Assembly (NCBI RefSeq): GCF_009741375.1
Contig: NZ_WOWP01000031.1
Location: 1 to 58,501 of the forward strand
DNA: 58,501 nt
DNA from: Flavobacterium rakeshii
GTDB lineage: Bacteria; Bacteroidota; Bacteroidia; Flavobacteriales; Flavobacteriaceae
Reading direction: 5' to 3'
The translations under genes and the position numbers were made by a program. Numbering within the stretch: the first letter of the stretch is position 1; each line of letters begins with the position of its first letter. Under the pieces are notes generated by a model, which had not been told where the DNA came from, made no database searches, and worked only from the letters and a program-made list of their open reading frames with translations. Of the stretch, positions 7,464 through 15,160 are shown in pieces.

Positions 7464-8489
7464 TTAATTCAGTTTTTCTTTTAGGGCATCAATAGCTTGT
7501 TTTATTGCTGCTCTTGGTGCCGGTGTATTGGTAATAGGGTTTAGCATTACAAAATCGTGTATAGTACCTATGTATCTTGTAGCGGTTACTTTAACTCCGG
7601 CTGCATTCAGTTTTTTAGCATAAGCTTCGCCTTCATCTCTCAATACATCATTTTCGGCTACTATTACAAGTGCTTCCGGTAATCCTTTTAATTGTTCAAT
7701 ATCGGCTCTTAACGGAGATGCGGTAATATTATCTCTGTCGGCTTTGTTTGGAGCATAAGCATCCCAAAACCAAACCATAGCATTAAGGGTTAAAAAGTGC
7801 CCGGTTGAGAATTGCTGATATGAAGCGGTATCAAATTCGGCATTTGTGACAGGGTAGAACAGTAACTGAAAGTCAATTTGAGGACCTTTACGCTCTTTAG
7901 CCATAAGGGTTACGGCTATTGCCATATTACCACCCACACTGTCACCACCTACGGCAAGTTTTGTAGTATCAAGCCCTATGGAAGCTCCGTTTTGTTTAAT
8001 CCATTTGGTTGCAGCATACGCTTCTTCATTAGCCACTGGGAATTGTGCTTCGGGTGCCGGAGTGTAGTTTACAAATACCACAGCTATATTAGCGCCTACT
8101 GCCAGTTCCTTAATTAATCTGTCGTGAGTAAAAGCGTTACCTAATATCCATCCGCCACCGTGAAAATACATTAGCACCGGTAGTTTTTCTTTACTTCCTT
8201 TTGGTTTTACTATTCTAATGGATACTGTTTTTCCGTCCTGGGTAATGGTGCGTTCTTCCACATCGGCATCAGGTCTTTTATAATCGCCTGTTTGTGCATT
8301 GATAAGTACGTTGCGGGCATCTGCTATAGGCAGCTCATAAATTTGTGGTCCGTTACCGCTGTGTACTGCTTTTAAAAATTCTCGGGTGTTTTTTTCCACG
8401 CTGTAGTTCCCTGCAAGGGCAATGTCTGTTTGACTCTGTGCAACTGTTACTCCTAGTAACATGATTGCTGATAAAAGTATTGTTCTCAT
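7464..8489 (-). CDS. secreted alpha/beta-hydrolase, HSL type
   Basis: A 341-residue protein from the ATG at 8489. An ATG 45 bases further upstream (8534) would add 15 polar residues in front of the signal peptide and would lie too close to the promoter box at 8532-8539, so I reject it. The signal peptide is residues 1-20 (ending AQSQ). The hydrolase-3 domain shows HGGGW (110-114), GDSVGGN with Ser184, Asp281 (ENDVL) and His311 (HDF). This is the hormone-sensitive-lipase-like esterase family. It probably forms an operon with osmC 44 bases downstream. The substrate is unknown, perhaps a lipid ester or acetylated compound. Confidence 0.88.
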   Translation of the reverse strand: MRTILLSAIMLLGVTVAQSQTDIALAGNYSVEKNTREFLKAVHSGNGPQIYELPIADARNVLINAQTGDYKRPDADVEERTITQDGKTVSIRIVKPKGSKEKLPVLMYFHGGGWILGNAFTHDRLIKELAVGANIAVVFVNYTPAPEAQFPVANEEAYAATKWIKQNGASIGLDTTKLAVGGDSVGGNMAIAVTLMAKERKGPQIDFQLLFYPVTNAEFDTASYQQFSTGHFLTLNAMVWFWDAYAPNKADRDNITASPLRADIEQLKGLPEALVIVAENDVLRDEGEAYAKKLNAAGVKVTATRYIGTIHDFVMLNPITNTPAPRAAIKQAIDALKEKLN

Positions 8490-8531
8490 CGTATTTAGTT
8501 TTAAATTTATATTTCGTTCGATTTGATGAGT

Positions 8532-8563
8532 CAAAATTATTGCAGTATGATTTATAAATCAAA
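8532..8563 (-). promoter_or_regulatory. promoter for the hydrolase-osmC operon
   Basis: On the minus strand TTTG (8563-8560), 20 bases, TAATTTTG (8539-8532). This matches the Bacteroidota consensus and gives a leader of about 35 nt before the ATG at 8489. It lies in the 112-bp gap shared with divergent oxyR, where an OxyR operator would be expected. Confidence 0.6.
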
Positions 8564-8601
8564 TTAATAATTTTTTACCTTTATAAAAATATTTTATAAT
8601 T

Positions 8602-9573
8602 ATGACGATTCAGCAATTAAAATATATAGTCGCACTTGACGAGCACCGTAACTTTGTTAAGGCTGCCGAGGAGTGTATGGTAACCCAACCCGGACTAACC
8701 ATTCAGCTTAAAAATTTAGAAGAGGAAATAGGAATTAAGATATTTGACCGAACCAAAGTGCCTTTAAAGCCTACTACACCCGGAAAGGAAATTATAAACC
8801 GGGCCAAAAAAATATTGCGTGAGGTAGATGATATAAGGGATTTTGTGATTCATGAAAAAAATCAGTTGGAAGGGGAGTGTACCATTGGGGTAATCTCAAC
8901 ACTGTCGCCTTATTTGGTTCCGCAGTTTATTAAGAAGATGAAGGAGGTAGCTCCAAAAATGCACTTTACCATAAAGGAACTCCCTACAGGGTTATTAATA
9001 AACGATGCTCTTACAGGTGATATAGATATTGCCCTTATGGCAACACCTACAGGGGCTAACGGTTTAAAGGAGCATCCTGTATTTTATGAACCGTTTGTAG
9101 CTTATCTTAACAGTGATCACCCAATGGCAGGGGCTACTCATTATGAGTTGCAACCACAGGATAAGCCTCAGTTATTATTACTGGAGCATGAATACTGTTA
9201 TAACGCACAGCTGCTTGATATTTGCGGACTAACGGGCAGTGCTGATAAGCACGACGGATTTACTTATGATATAAGTTCTATAGAAACTTTAAAGAACCTT
9301 GTAAGGGCTGACTTAGGTTTTGCTATACTGCCTTTATTGAGTGTTATTGATGAAAAGGAAAATCCGCTTTACAAGGAGTTTAACGATCCAAAGCCAGTAA
9401 GGGAAATAAGCCTGGTGGTAGTCGAAACCTTTTCACGTAAACTTTTACTCCAAAAAATAAGTGAAGCCCTGTACAGTTGCCTTCCCGATAGTATGAAGCA
9501 GGAGTTTAAATACAAAAAGATACAATGGAACGACTCGCCTTACTTTGTAGAGTCGGTTAAGGGGTTATTTTAA
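8602..9573 (+). CDS. oxyR: OxyR-type LysR-family peroxide-sensing activator
   Basis: A 323-residue LysR regulator. The N-terminal winged helix is MTIQQLKYIVALDEHRNF with TQPGLTIQLKNLE. In the C-terminal sensor domain, Cys199 (HEYCYNAQ) and Cys208 (LDICG) sit at exactly the positions of the peroxide-reactive disulfide pair of E. coli OxyR. The surrounding SIETLKNLV and GFAILPLLSV also match OxyR. H2O2 should form the 199-208 disulfide and switch on target genes. It is divergent from the hydrolase-osmC operon, its likely target. A promoter-like TACCTTTA lies at 8576-8583. The 3' end overlaps the convergent GNAT gene by 9 bp. Confidence 0.93.
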   Translation: MTIQQLKYIVALDEHRNFVKAAEECMVTQPGLTIQLKNLEEEIGIKIFDRTKVPLKPTTPGKEIINRAKKILREVDDIRDFVIHEKNQLEGECTIGVISTLSPYLVPQFIKKMKEVAPKMHFTIKELPTGLLINDALTGDIDIALMATPTGANGLKEHPVFYEPFVAYLNSDHPMAGATHYELQPQDKPQLLLLEHEYCYNAQLLDICGLTGSADKHDGFTYDISSIETLKNLVRADLGFAILPLLSVIDEKENPLYKEFNDPKPVREISLVVVETFSRKLLLQKISEALYSCLPDSMKQEFKYKKIQWNDSPYFVESVKGLF

Positions 9574-10041
9574 TTCCAGTTCCATCTGGATATTGCAACG
9601 CTCATAAGGTGTCGCAGCCCTTTCAACTTTTACAAAGCCTGTTTTTTCGTATAGTGTAATAGCAGGAGTTAATATGGTATTACTTTCCAGGTAAAGCCAT
9701 TTGGCTCCTTTGCTTTTAGCTTTGTCAACTACAGCCTGCATTAGTTTTTTGCCAATGCCTTTTCCCTGTATATTGGGCGATACGGCCATTTTAGCCAGTT
9801 CAAAATCATATTTCTCATCGTCCATTTTAATAAGGGCACAGGTGCCTACGGGTTCATTATTATAGAGTGCCATAATAATGTATCCACCCTTATTAAGTAT
9901 ATAACTTTCAGGATTATCAAGCGCTTTATAGTCGGCTTCTTCCATTACAAAGTATTTGGAAATCCATTCTTCGTTAAGTTGTTTAAAAGCCTGTTTGTAT
10001 TCGGGAGAGAAATCGGTGATTATTACAGTATCAGTAGTCAT
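9565..10041 (-). CDS. GNAT-family N-acetyltransferase
   Basis: A 158-residue protein from the ATG at 10041; a start 27 bases further up (10068) would add nine residues outside the fold. The GNAT core is clear: PVGTCALIKMDD, ELAKMAVSPNIQGKGIGKKLM with the acetyl-CoA loop (Q-x-x-G-x-G), and LYEKTGF near the C terminus. The substrate cannot be read from sequence. It overlaps the 3' end of oxyR by 9 bp in convergent orientation, so the two transcripts can pair at their ends. Confidence 0.88.
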   Translation of the reverse strand: MTTDTVIITDFSPEYKQAFKQLNEEWISKYFVMEEADYKALDNPESYILNKGGYIIMALYNNEPVGTCALIKMDDEKYDFELAKMAVSPNIQGKGIGKKLMQAVVDKAKSKGAKWLYLESNTILTPAITLYEKTGFVKVERAATPYERCNIQMELELK

Positions 10042-10106
10042 TTCGGTAATCAAATAATTCTGTTGCAAAGATAATGAATGACCTGTTTAAAAATCTACAT
10101 TTTATA

Positions 10107-10138
10107 CAAAAAGGCAAGAGGAGGCAAATGCCCCCTCT
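10107..10138 (-). terminator. terminator after the small exported protein gene
   Basis: AGAGGAGGCA (10117-10126) pairs with TGCCCCCTCT (10129-10138) with one mismatch. The minus-strand T run corresponds to AAAAA at 10108-10112. It lies 33 bases after the stop at 10171. Confidence 0.65.
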
Positions 10139-10170
10139 CTGGTTGTTTATTAATATTTAAGGATTATGGA

Positions 10171-10488
10171 TTATGCTGTTTCCTCTTTAATAAATTCGCC
10201 ATCGTTTTTAAAGTATGCAGTAAGGTCTTTACCGTCTTTAGTCAATATAAACTTATAGTCGGTACCATCGGCAGCTACATAAGCGTTTACTAATGAATAT
10301 CCTCCGTATTTGTCTACTGCACTTTTAAGCACTTCGGGTGCAATGTCGCCCTGTTCAATTACTTTATACTCTTTTTCCTGATGGTTTGCTACCGCTGTAC
10401 ATTCGTTAATGTTTGTTGTTGGGTTAACGGTTGTGGCGTTTAGTGCTAAAGCCAGCATTAAAGCGCCCGATAAAAATAGATTTTTCAT
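10171..10488 (-). CDS. small exported protein of unknown function
   Basis: A 105-residue protein with a signal peptide (about 1-19, LMLALALNA) and a short mature domain containing DIAPEVLKSAVDKYGGYSLV and YKFILTKDGKDLTAYF. The helix-then-strands pattern resembles PepSY-like or BLIP-like small periplasmic domains, but I cannot assign a family. It is a single gene with its own terminator. The first PAP2 gene is divergent from it across a 241-bp gap in which promoter-like boxes occur on both strands (TAGTTTTG at 10667-10674 plus; TAAATTTG at 10651-10644 minus). Confidence 0.75.
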   Translation of the reverse strand: MKNLFLSGALMLALALNATTVNPTTNINECTAVANHQEKEYKVIEQGDIAPEVLKSAVDKYGGYSLVNAYVAADGTDYKFILTKDGKDLTAYFKNDGEFIKEETA

Positions 10489-10729
10489 AGTCTTTTTATT
10501 TATATTTCTTGGTTACGCTTAGTATAATGAAATAACTGTGCCGTTAGGGTTTTTAAGGGAATACAGGTGCTTTTTGACTGTTTTTGTGGGGAACTGACAG
10601 CTGTGGTGTGTAGAGGTTCTACAGTTTTTTTGCAGAGTATATCCAAATTTAAGATTGGCTTAAGATTAGTTTTGGTGTTCAATTTTTTTAAAGGGCTGTC
10701 CGTTAAAGAGATAAATACCGTACTGTAAA

Positions 10730-11500
10730 ATGAAAAGGATAATACAACTGATTTTACTTTTACTATTTTGCCCTTACATAGTAAAAGCACAGGAAACCCA
10801 AACCGACACGATAACCGATTCGACAGCAACAAAACATTATCGCTACAATTTCCGCCAACTGGTAATACCCGCAGCGCTGGTTGGCTATGGTGTGATAGGG
10901 CTGAATAACGGACAGGTTAAAAAAATTAATAACAGTATACGTAATGAAGTAGTTGAGGATATTGACCAAAAAATTACTGTTGACGATTTTATGCAGTATG
11001 CCCCTGCACTGTCGGTTTATGCTCTTAACCTGGCAGGAGTAGAGGGGAAGCATAATTTTAAGGGCAGGACTATTATTATGGCTACATCTTACATTGTAAT
11101 GAGTAGTACAGTACTTTCCCTTAAATCGGTTACACACCAGTTACGACCAGACGGCAGTTCGTATAATTCGTTCCCGTCGGGGCATACTGCTACCGCTTTT
11201 GCAGGAGCCGAGTTTTTATGGCAGGAGTATAAAGATGTATCTATATGGTATGGTATATCAGGCTATCTTGTGGCGACCGGTACCGGTATGTTCAGGATGT
11301 ATAATAACAGGCACTGGCTTACCGATGTGGCTGCCGGAGCAGGTATAGGGATACTGAGTACTAAGTTTGCCTATTGGGTTTATCCGTTTTTAAAAGATAA
11401 AGTTTTTAAAGGTAAAAACGGTGAAAAAAAAGTTTCTGCCATGGCGATGCCTTATTATAACGGAGAACAACTGGGGGCTGCCGTAACCATAAGATTTTAG
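10730..11500 (+). CDS. exported PAP2-family phosphatase (paralogue 1)
   Basis: A 256-residue protein with a signal peptide (1-20, ending IVKAQ). All three PAP2 motifs are present: K132-x6-RP (KSVTHQLRP), PSGH (149-152) and R189-x5-H195-x3-D199 (RMYNNRHWLTD). PAP2 enzymes dephosphorylate lipid phosphates such as phosphatidate or undecaprenyl diphosphate on the outer face of the inner membrane. The next gene is a close copy, so this is a tandem duplication. Nothing in the sequence tells which lipid is used. Confidence 0.88.
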   Translation: MKRIIQLILLLLFCPYIVKAQETQTDTITDSTATKHYRYNFRQLVIPAALVGYGVIGLNNGQVKKINNSIRNEVVEDIDQKITVDDFMQYAPALSVYALNLAGVEGKHNFKGRTIIMATSYIVMSSTVLSLKSVTHQLRPDGSSYNSFPSGHTATAFAGAEFLWQEYKDVSIWYGISGYLVATGTGMFRMYNNRHWLTDVAAGAGIGILSTKFAYWVYPFLKDKVFKGKNGEKKVSAMAMPYYNGEQLGAAVTIRF

Positions 11501-11566
11501 TTTTGTTTAATAGGAATTTATTTCCTTATTTTGGCGCCTTACAGATGTTAATACGACCCCTATACT

Positions 11567-12340
11567 ATGATAAAAAAGCTGTTTTTACTGTTAGTTTTTT
11601 TTCCGTTGTGGCTTACAGCACAGAATAATAAGTTTGCTAATGATACGGTTAAGGTAAACGATTTTTCGGATGCTAAATATCACTTTAATGTAAAACAGAT
11701 TATAATTCCAAGTGCGCTTATAGCTTATGGGGTAATAGGGTTACATAACGACGATATTAAAAAACTAAATACTGATATTAGGGATGAGGTTTTGAAAAAC
11801 GGACATAAAGAAAACAGGATAGATGATGTTACCCGTTTTGTGCCTATGCTTTCGGTGTACGCCTTAAATTTAGTTGGGGTAGAAGGGGAGCATAACTTTG
11901 GCGACCGCACTATTATACTAACCACATCGTTATTGGTAGCTTTTACAAGCGTACGTAGTATAAAGAAGCTTACTAATGTACAGCGACCTGATATTACATC
12001 ATACAATTCGTTTCCGTCAGGGCATACGGCTACTGTTTTTGCAGGGGCTGAGTTCCTGTTTCAGGAGTATAAGCAAAAATCGATTTGGTATGGTATATCG
12101 GGCTATGTGGTGGCTACCGGAACCGGACTTATGCGCATATACAACAACAGGCACTGGCTTACCGATGTGGCTGCCGGAGCGGGTATTGGTATATTAAGTA
12201 CTAAAATAGCTTATTGGGTGTATCCTTTTTTAAAGAACAAGGTGTTTAAAGGAGGTAATACAGAAAGTAAGGTAACCGCTATGGCAATGCCGTTTTATAA
12301 CGGAGAGCAGTTTGGCGGTAGTGTTGTAGTAAGGTTCTAG
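11567..12340 (+). CDS. exported PAP2-family phosphatase (paralogue 2)
   Basis: A 257-residue tandem paralogue of the gene 66 bases upstream. The signal peptide ends LTAQN, and the PAP2 motifs KKLTNVQRP, PSGH and RIYNNRHWLTD are intact. The C-terminal 130 residues are almost the same as in paralogue 1 (IWYGISGY, HWLTDVAAGAGIGILSTK, YWVYPFLK), while the N-terminal third has diverged, especially around residues 15-95. Both copies keep all catalytic residues, so both should be active. It ends one base before the convergent HxlR gene. Confidence 0.88.
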   Translation: MIKKLFLLLVFFPLWLTAQNNKFANDTVKVNDFSDAKYHFNVKQIIIPSALIAYGVIGLHNDDIKKLNTDIRDEVLKNGHKENRIDDVTRFVPMLSVYALNLVGVEGEHNFGDRTIILTTSLLVAFTSVRSIKKLTNVQRPDITSYNSFPSGHTATVFAGAEFLFQEYKQKSIWYGISGYVVATGTGLMRIYNNRHWLTDVAAGAGIGILSTKIAYWVYPFLKNKVFKGGNTESKVTAMAMPFYNGEQFGGSVVVRF

Positions 12341-12341
12341 A

Positions 12342-12689
12342 TTACTTAGTAATCACATTTCGTAACCGTTCTTCATTTTTATCGCCCCATTCACCCATAA
12401 GTGTAATAACCGGGAGTAATGTTTTGCCAAAATCAGTTAGGGAATATTCAACTTTTGGCGGAACTACGGCATATACTTTTCGGGTAATCAATTCATGTTT
12501 TTCCAATTCCTTTAACTGCATACTTAAAACCCTGCGTGAAGCATCTGGGATTTTACGTTGCAACTCACTCGGACGTTTATTACCTTCATTAATAAACCAC
12601 AGTAAACGGATTTTCCATTTACCATAAAGGACTTCTCCAATTAAATCGAGTCCGCAATTTAGGTTTAAAGGTATTTTTCTCTCATGCAT
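12342..12689 (-). CDS. HxlR-family winged-helix regulator
   Basis: A 115-residue HxlR (DUF24) repressor-type protein. Recognisable parts are NCGLDLIGEVLYGKWKIRLL, RPSELQRKIPDASRRVLSMQL and ELEKHELITRKVY. Cys12 is in the place of the redox-active cysteine of YodB/HypR-type members, which sense quinones, diamide or hypochlorite. It is divergent from an SDR/SnoaL gene pair, which is the usual layout of an HxlR regulator and its target. Its promoter box ends five bases before the ATG, so the message may have almost no leader. Confidence 0.88.
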   Translation of the reverse strand: MHERKIPLNLNCGLDLIGEVLYGKWKIRLLWFINEGNKRPSELQRKIPDASRRVLSMQLKELEKHELITRKVYAVVPPKVEYSLTDFGKTLLPVITLMGEWGDKNEERLRNVITK

Positions 12690-12693
12690 ATTA

Positions 12694-12723
12694 CAAAGTT
12701 ACCCTAATGTTCCAAAATGTACA
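12694..12723 (-). promoter_or_regulatory. promoter of the HxlR gene
   Basis: On the minus strand TTG (12723-12721), a 19-base spacer and TAACTTTG (12701-12694). The predicted start of transcription is within one or two bases of the ATG at 12689, so this is a possible leaderless message. Confidence 0.6.
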
Positions 12724-12746
12724 ATAGGGGAATAATTTATCCCTAT
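12724..12746. promoter_or_regulatory. candidate HxlR operator (imperfect palindrome)
   Basis: ATAGGG (12724-12729) and CCCTAT (12741-12746) form a dyad around an AT-rich centre. It abuts the upstream TTG element of the HxlR promoter and lies 20 bases before the SDR promoter. A second short dyad, GTACTTGTAC (12762-12771), overlaps the SDR upstream element. Either could be the binding site. This is inferred from position only. Confidence 0.4.
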
Positions 12747-12765
12747 GCAATTCGATTTTCCGTAC

Positions 12766-12796
12766 TTGTACAAATACTACATACTCCTGAACTTTG
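12766..12796 (+). promoter_or_regulatory. promoter of the SDR/SnoaL pair
   Basis: TTG (12766-12768), a 20-base spacer and GAACTTTG (12789-12796). The second box differs from TAnnTTTG in its first base. The predicted start is near 12803, giving a leader of about 11 nt to the ATG at 12814. Confidence 0.55.
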
Positions 12797-12813
12797 TATA
12801 AAAGTAATAAACG

Positions 12814-13608
12814 ATGACACAGGAATTTAATTTTAACAAAGAACTTACAGGTAAGGTAGCTTTAGTAACAGGAGGTACTAAAGGAACCGGGAAAGCAATA
12901 GCAGAAAGGTTGTATGCTGCAGGTGCAACGGTAATTATTACTGCCAGGAACAGTCCTGCTCAGGAAAATAAAGATTTGTTTTTCATTGCGGCTGATTTAA
13001 GTAAGGCAGATGGAACTCAAAAAGTTGTTGATGAGGTTATGGCTAAATATGGCAAGCTTGATATTTTGATTAATAATCTGGGAGGGTCTGATACTAAGGG
13101 TGGTGGATTTGTTTCGCTTAATGATAATGATTGGGAAACAACCATTCAAACCAACTTGCTTGCACCTGTCCGTTTAGATAGGGCTTTCCTGCCTCAAATG
13201 ATAACCCGAAAGAAAGGTGTTATTATCCATATTGCCTCTATCCAGGGGAAATTACCCTTATACGATTCTACCTTACCTTATGCAGCAGCAAAAGCGGGAT
13301 TGATTAATTATAGTAAAAACCTGTCTAATGAGGTTTCGCCAAAGGGTGTTCGTGTATTAACGGTTTCTCCCGGCTGGATTCAAACAGATGGTGCTACATC
13401 CATGATGAATGAAATTGCCGAAAGGACAGGTGTTACTTTTAACGAGGCAGTACAAACAGTAATGGACAGCCTTGGAGGGATACCTTACGGAAGACCGGCT
13501 AAGCCAGAAGAAGTGGCAGAACTAATAGGTTTTTTAGTTTCACACAAAGCGAATTATTTAACAGGAACTGAGTTTATAATTGACGGAGGTACGATACCTA
13601 CCGTTTAA
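12814..13608 (+). CDS. short-chain dehydrogenase/reductase (SDR)
   Basis: A 264-residue classical SDR. The nucleotide-binding motif is TGGTKGTG (19-26), followed by NNLGG (87-91), catalytic Ser142 (IASIQG), Tyr156 and Lys160 (YAAAK), and the C-terminal FIIDGG. It reduces or oxidises a carbonyl or alcohol with NAD(P)H; the substrate is unknown. It is followed after 12 bases by a SnoaL-like gene and is divergent from an HxlR regulator, so a role in handling a reactive carbonyl or quinone is plausible. Confidence 0.9.
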   Translation: MTQEFNFNKELTGKVALVTGGTKGTGKAIAERLYAAGATVIITARNSPAQENKDLFFIAADLSKADGTQKVVDEVMAKYGKLDILINNLGGSDTKGGGFVSLNDNDWETTIQTNLLAPVRLDRAFLPQMITRKKGVIIHIASIQGKLPLYDSTLPYAAAKAGLINYSKNLSNEVSPKGVRVLTVSPGWIQTDGATSMMNEIAERTGVTFNEAVQTVMDSLGGIPYGRPAKPEEVAELIGFLVSHKANYLTGTEFIIDGGTIPTV

Positions 13609-13620
13609 AATTTTTATATC

Positions 13621-13956
13621 ATGAATACAACAGATTTACCAAAAGTAGTATTAGGTTTAGTAAAAGCTCAAAATGATTTTGATGCTGTAGCGTATACAGA
13701 TTTTTTTTCTGAAAATGCTGAGGTTTTTGATGAAGGAAAAACATATAAAGGCAAAAAGGAAATTAAAGCCTGGATAGAGGATGCGAATAAAAGATATCAG
13801 GTTACCATGAGTCCTGTTGCTTATACCGAAACAGATACTGATACAAGTATTTTAAGTGCAGAAATTTCAGGTTCTTTTCCCGGGAGTCCTCTTGTATTAC
13901 AATATCATCTTAATATTAAGGAGGAGGAAATACATTCGCTGGAAATAACGAGCTAA
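13621..13956 (+). CDS. SnoaL/NTF2-like small protein
   Basis: A 111-residue protein with the alpha+beta cone pattern of the SnoaL-like/NTF2 superfamily: VLGLVKAQNDFDAVAYTDFF, then AEVFDEGKTYKGKKEIKAWI, then beta strands. Members are often isomerases, cyclases or ligand binders, and many have no known reaction. It is the second gene of the HxlR-controlled pair and probably acts on the same compound as the SDR. A bidirectional terminator follows at 13981. Confidence 0.8.
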   Translation: MNTTDLPKVVLGLVKAQNDFDAVAYTDFFSENAEVFDEGKTYKGKKEIKAWIEDANKRYQVTMSPVAYTETDTDTSILSAEISGSFPGSPLVLQYHLNIKEEEIHSLEITS

Positions 13957-13980
13957 ATTTTTACATACTTATATAAACCA

Positions 13981-14010
13981 AAAAAGCCTTTGATTTCTCA
14001 AAGGCTTTTT
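13981..14010. terminator. bidirectional terminator between SnoaL gene and tRNA cluster
   Basis: AAAAAGCCTTTGA pairs with TCAAAGGCTTTTT, a perfect stem with a T run on either strand. It ends the plus-strand SDR/SnoaL message and the minus-strand tRNA transcript, whose last tRNA ends at 14012. Confidence 0.9.
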
Positions 14011-14011
14011 G

Positions 14012-14085
<74 letters not shown>

Positions 14086-14107
14086 GAAGTCTGTGTTAGT
14101 CTTTTTG

Positions 14108-14182
14108 TCGGGGTGGCAGGATTCGAACCTGCGACCTCCTGGTCCCAAACCAGGCGCGATGACCGGGCTACGCTACACCCCG
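14108..14182 (-). tRNA. tRNA-Pro (anticodon TGG)
   Basis: The minus strand folds as a cloverleaf. The acceptor is CGGGGTG/CACCCCG with discriminator A, the anticodon stem CCTGG/CCAGG has loop TTTGGGA (anticodon TGG), and the T-arm contains GGTTCGAATCC. CCA is not encoded. Confidence 0.95.
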
Positions 14183-14190
14183 AAAAGAAG

Positions 14191-14274
14191 CGGAGAGACA
14201 GGGATTCGAACCCTGGCGACGGTTACCCGCCGACAGATTAGCAATCTGCTCCGTTACCACTCCGGCACCTCTCC
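14191..14274 (-). tRNA. tRNA-Ser (anticodon GCT)
   Basis: The minus strand folds as a class II tRNA of 84 nt. The acceptor is GGAGAGG/TCTCTCC with discriminator G, the anticodon loop is TTGCTAA (anticodon GCT), a long variable arm GGCGGGTAACCGTCG is present, and the T-arm contains GGTTCGAATCC. First of the three tRNAs in transcription order. Confidence 0.95.
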
Positions 14275-14431
14275 TCTTTGCTCAAGGCGTTAAGCCTTTT
14301 TTGCGGTTGCAAATGTAGATGATGATTCTGGTTTCTGCAACTATTTTTAAAGGTTTTTTTAATTTTTTTGAAACTTTAATTTAAAGTATTTAACACTCAG
14401 CATTATAGCAACATTAAAAAATTGTAGTTTT

Positions 14432-15001
14432 TTACTTAATACATTTGAGGTATTGAATAAAATAGCTATCCGGCTTGTAATTTTTGCCCATAGTTTCTGA
14501 TTCAAGGTTGCTTCTTAAAGGGTAATCTACGGTTTCAGCCGAGTAAAGTACCCTCATAAAAAGTATGGGAGATGCCTCTAAATCTTCAATTGATCCTTTG
14601 GTAAACAAAAAATGTCCGTTAAGCATTCTTAAATTTTTCTTTTCGGCTTCGTCATACAACAATTGTGAGCATGCATCTTCATCTATACAATACAGGGTTA
14701 TAACTTTTCCGTTGGTAAGCTGCAGGTGTATGCGTGATTTTTTGGTAAAGCAATATGCTTTAGGGAAATCATCACTTTTTGCCAGCAACTGGAAGTTTAG
14801 TACCGGTATGTCGTCATGTAGTGTCATGGAAAAGAATACAAAGCTCGATGTTCCGTTAAATACCTTTTCGTGCATTAAATATTCGGGAGTCGATTTTGTT
14901 TCTCCGGTATCGGTAGTTACAACAGTAAAATTGCAGTCGTCCTGCTGAGCCTGCGCTGTAAGGCCTGAAGCCAGCAATAGCATCAGTAAGTATTTTTTCA
15001 T
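14432..15001 (-). CDS. exported protein of unknown function
   Basis: A 189-residue protein with a clear signal peptide (1-19, ending TAQAQ). The mature part is mixed alpha/beta with four cysteines (Cys23 and three others), which could form disulfides in the periplasm. I do not recognise a family. It is a single gene. A promoter-like box TATATTTG lies on the minus strand at 15044-15037. The stretch between it and the tRNA cluster (14275-14431) is AT-rich and shows only a weak plus-strand hairpin at 14284-14297. Confidence 0.75.
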   Translation of the reverse strand: MKKYLLMLLLASGLTAQAQQDDCNFTVVTTDTGETKSTPEYLMHEKVFNGTSSFVFFSMTLHDDIPVLNFQLLAKSDDFPKAYCFTKKSRIHLQLTNGKVITLYCIDEDACSQLLYDEAEKKNLRMLNGHFLFTKGSIEDLEASPILFMRVLYSAETVDYPLRSNLESETMGKNYKPDSYFIQYLKCIK

Positions 15002-15160
15002 GTATGCGGTGTGCTTTAAATTAATGAGATAAGAGCCAAATATAATTAAAATGCCATAGCTATGCTTTTAAATTTTAGGTTTAATTTAATAATAGCCTTT
15101 TGGTTTTGCATTGCATGAGCCACTATGTTTTTGTACTTTGACAGCTTAAAAATCTGCATC

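Noticed and set aside
8353..8562. Minus-strand frame of 69 codons overlapping the start of the secreted hydrolase
   Set aside because: It is out of frame with the hydrolase signal peptide and covers its promoter; no protein features.
10500..10832. Minus-strand open frame of 110 codons upstream of the first PAP2 gene
   Set aside because: It overlaps the 5' end of the well-supported PAP2 gene and its promoter region, and its translation has no domain or sensible composition.
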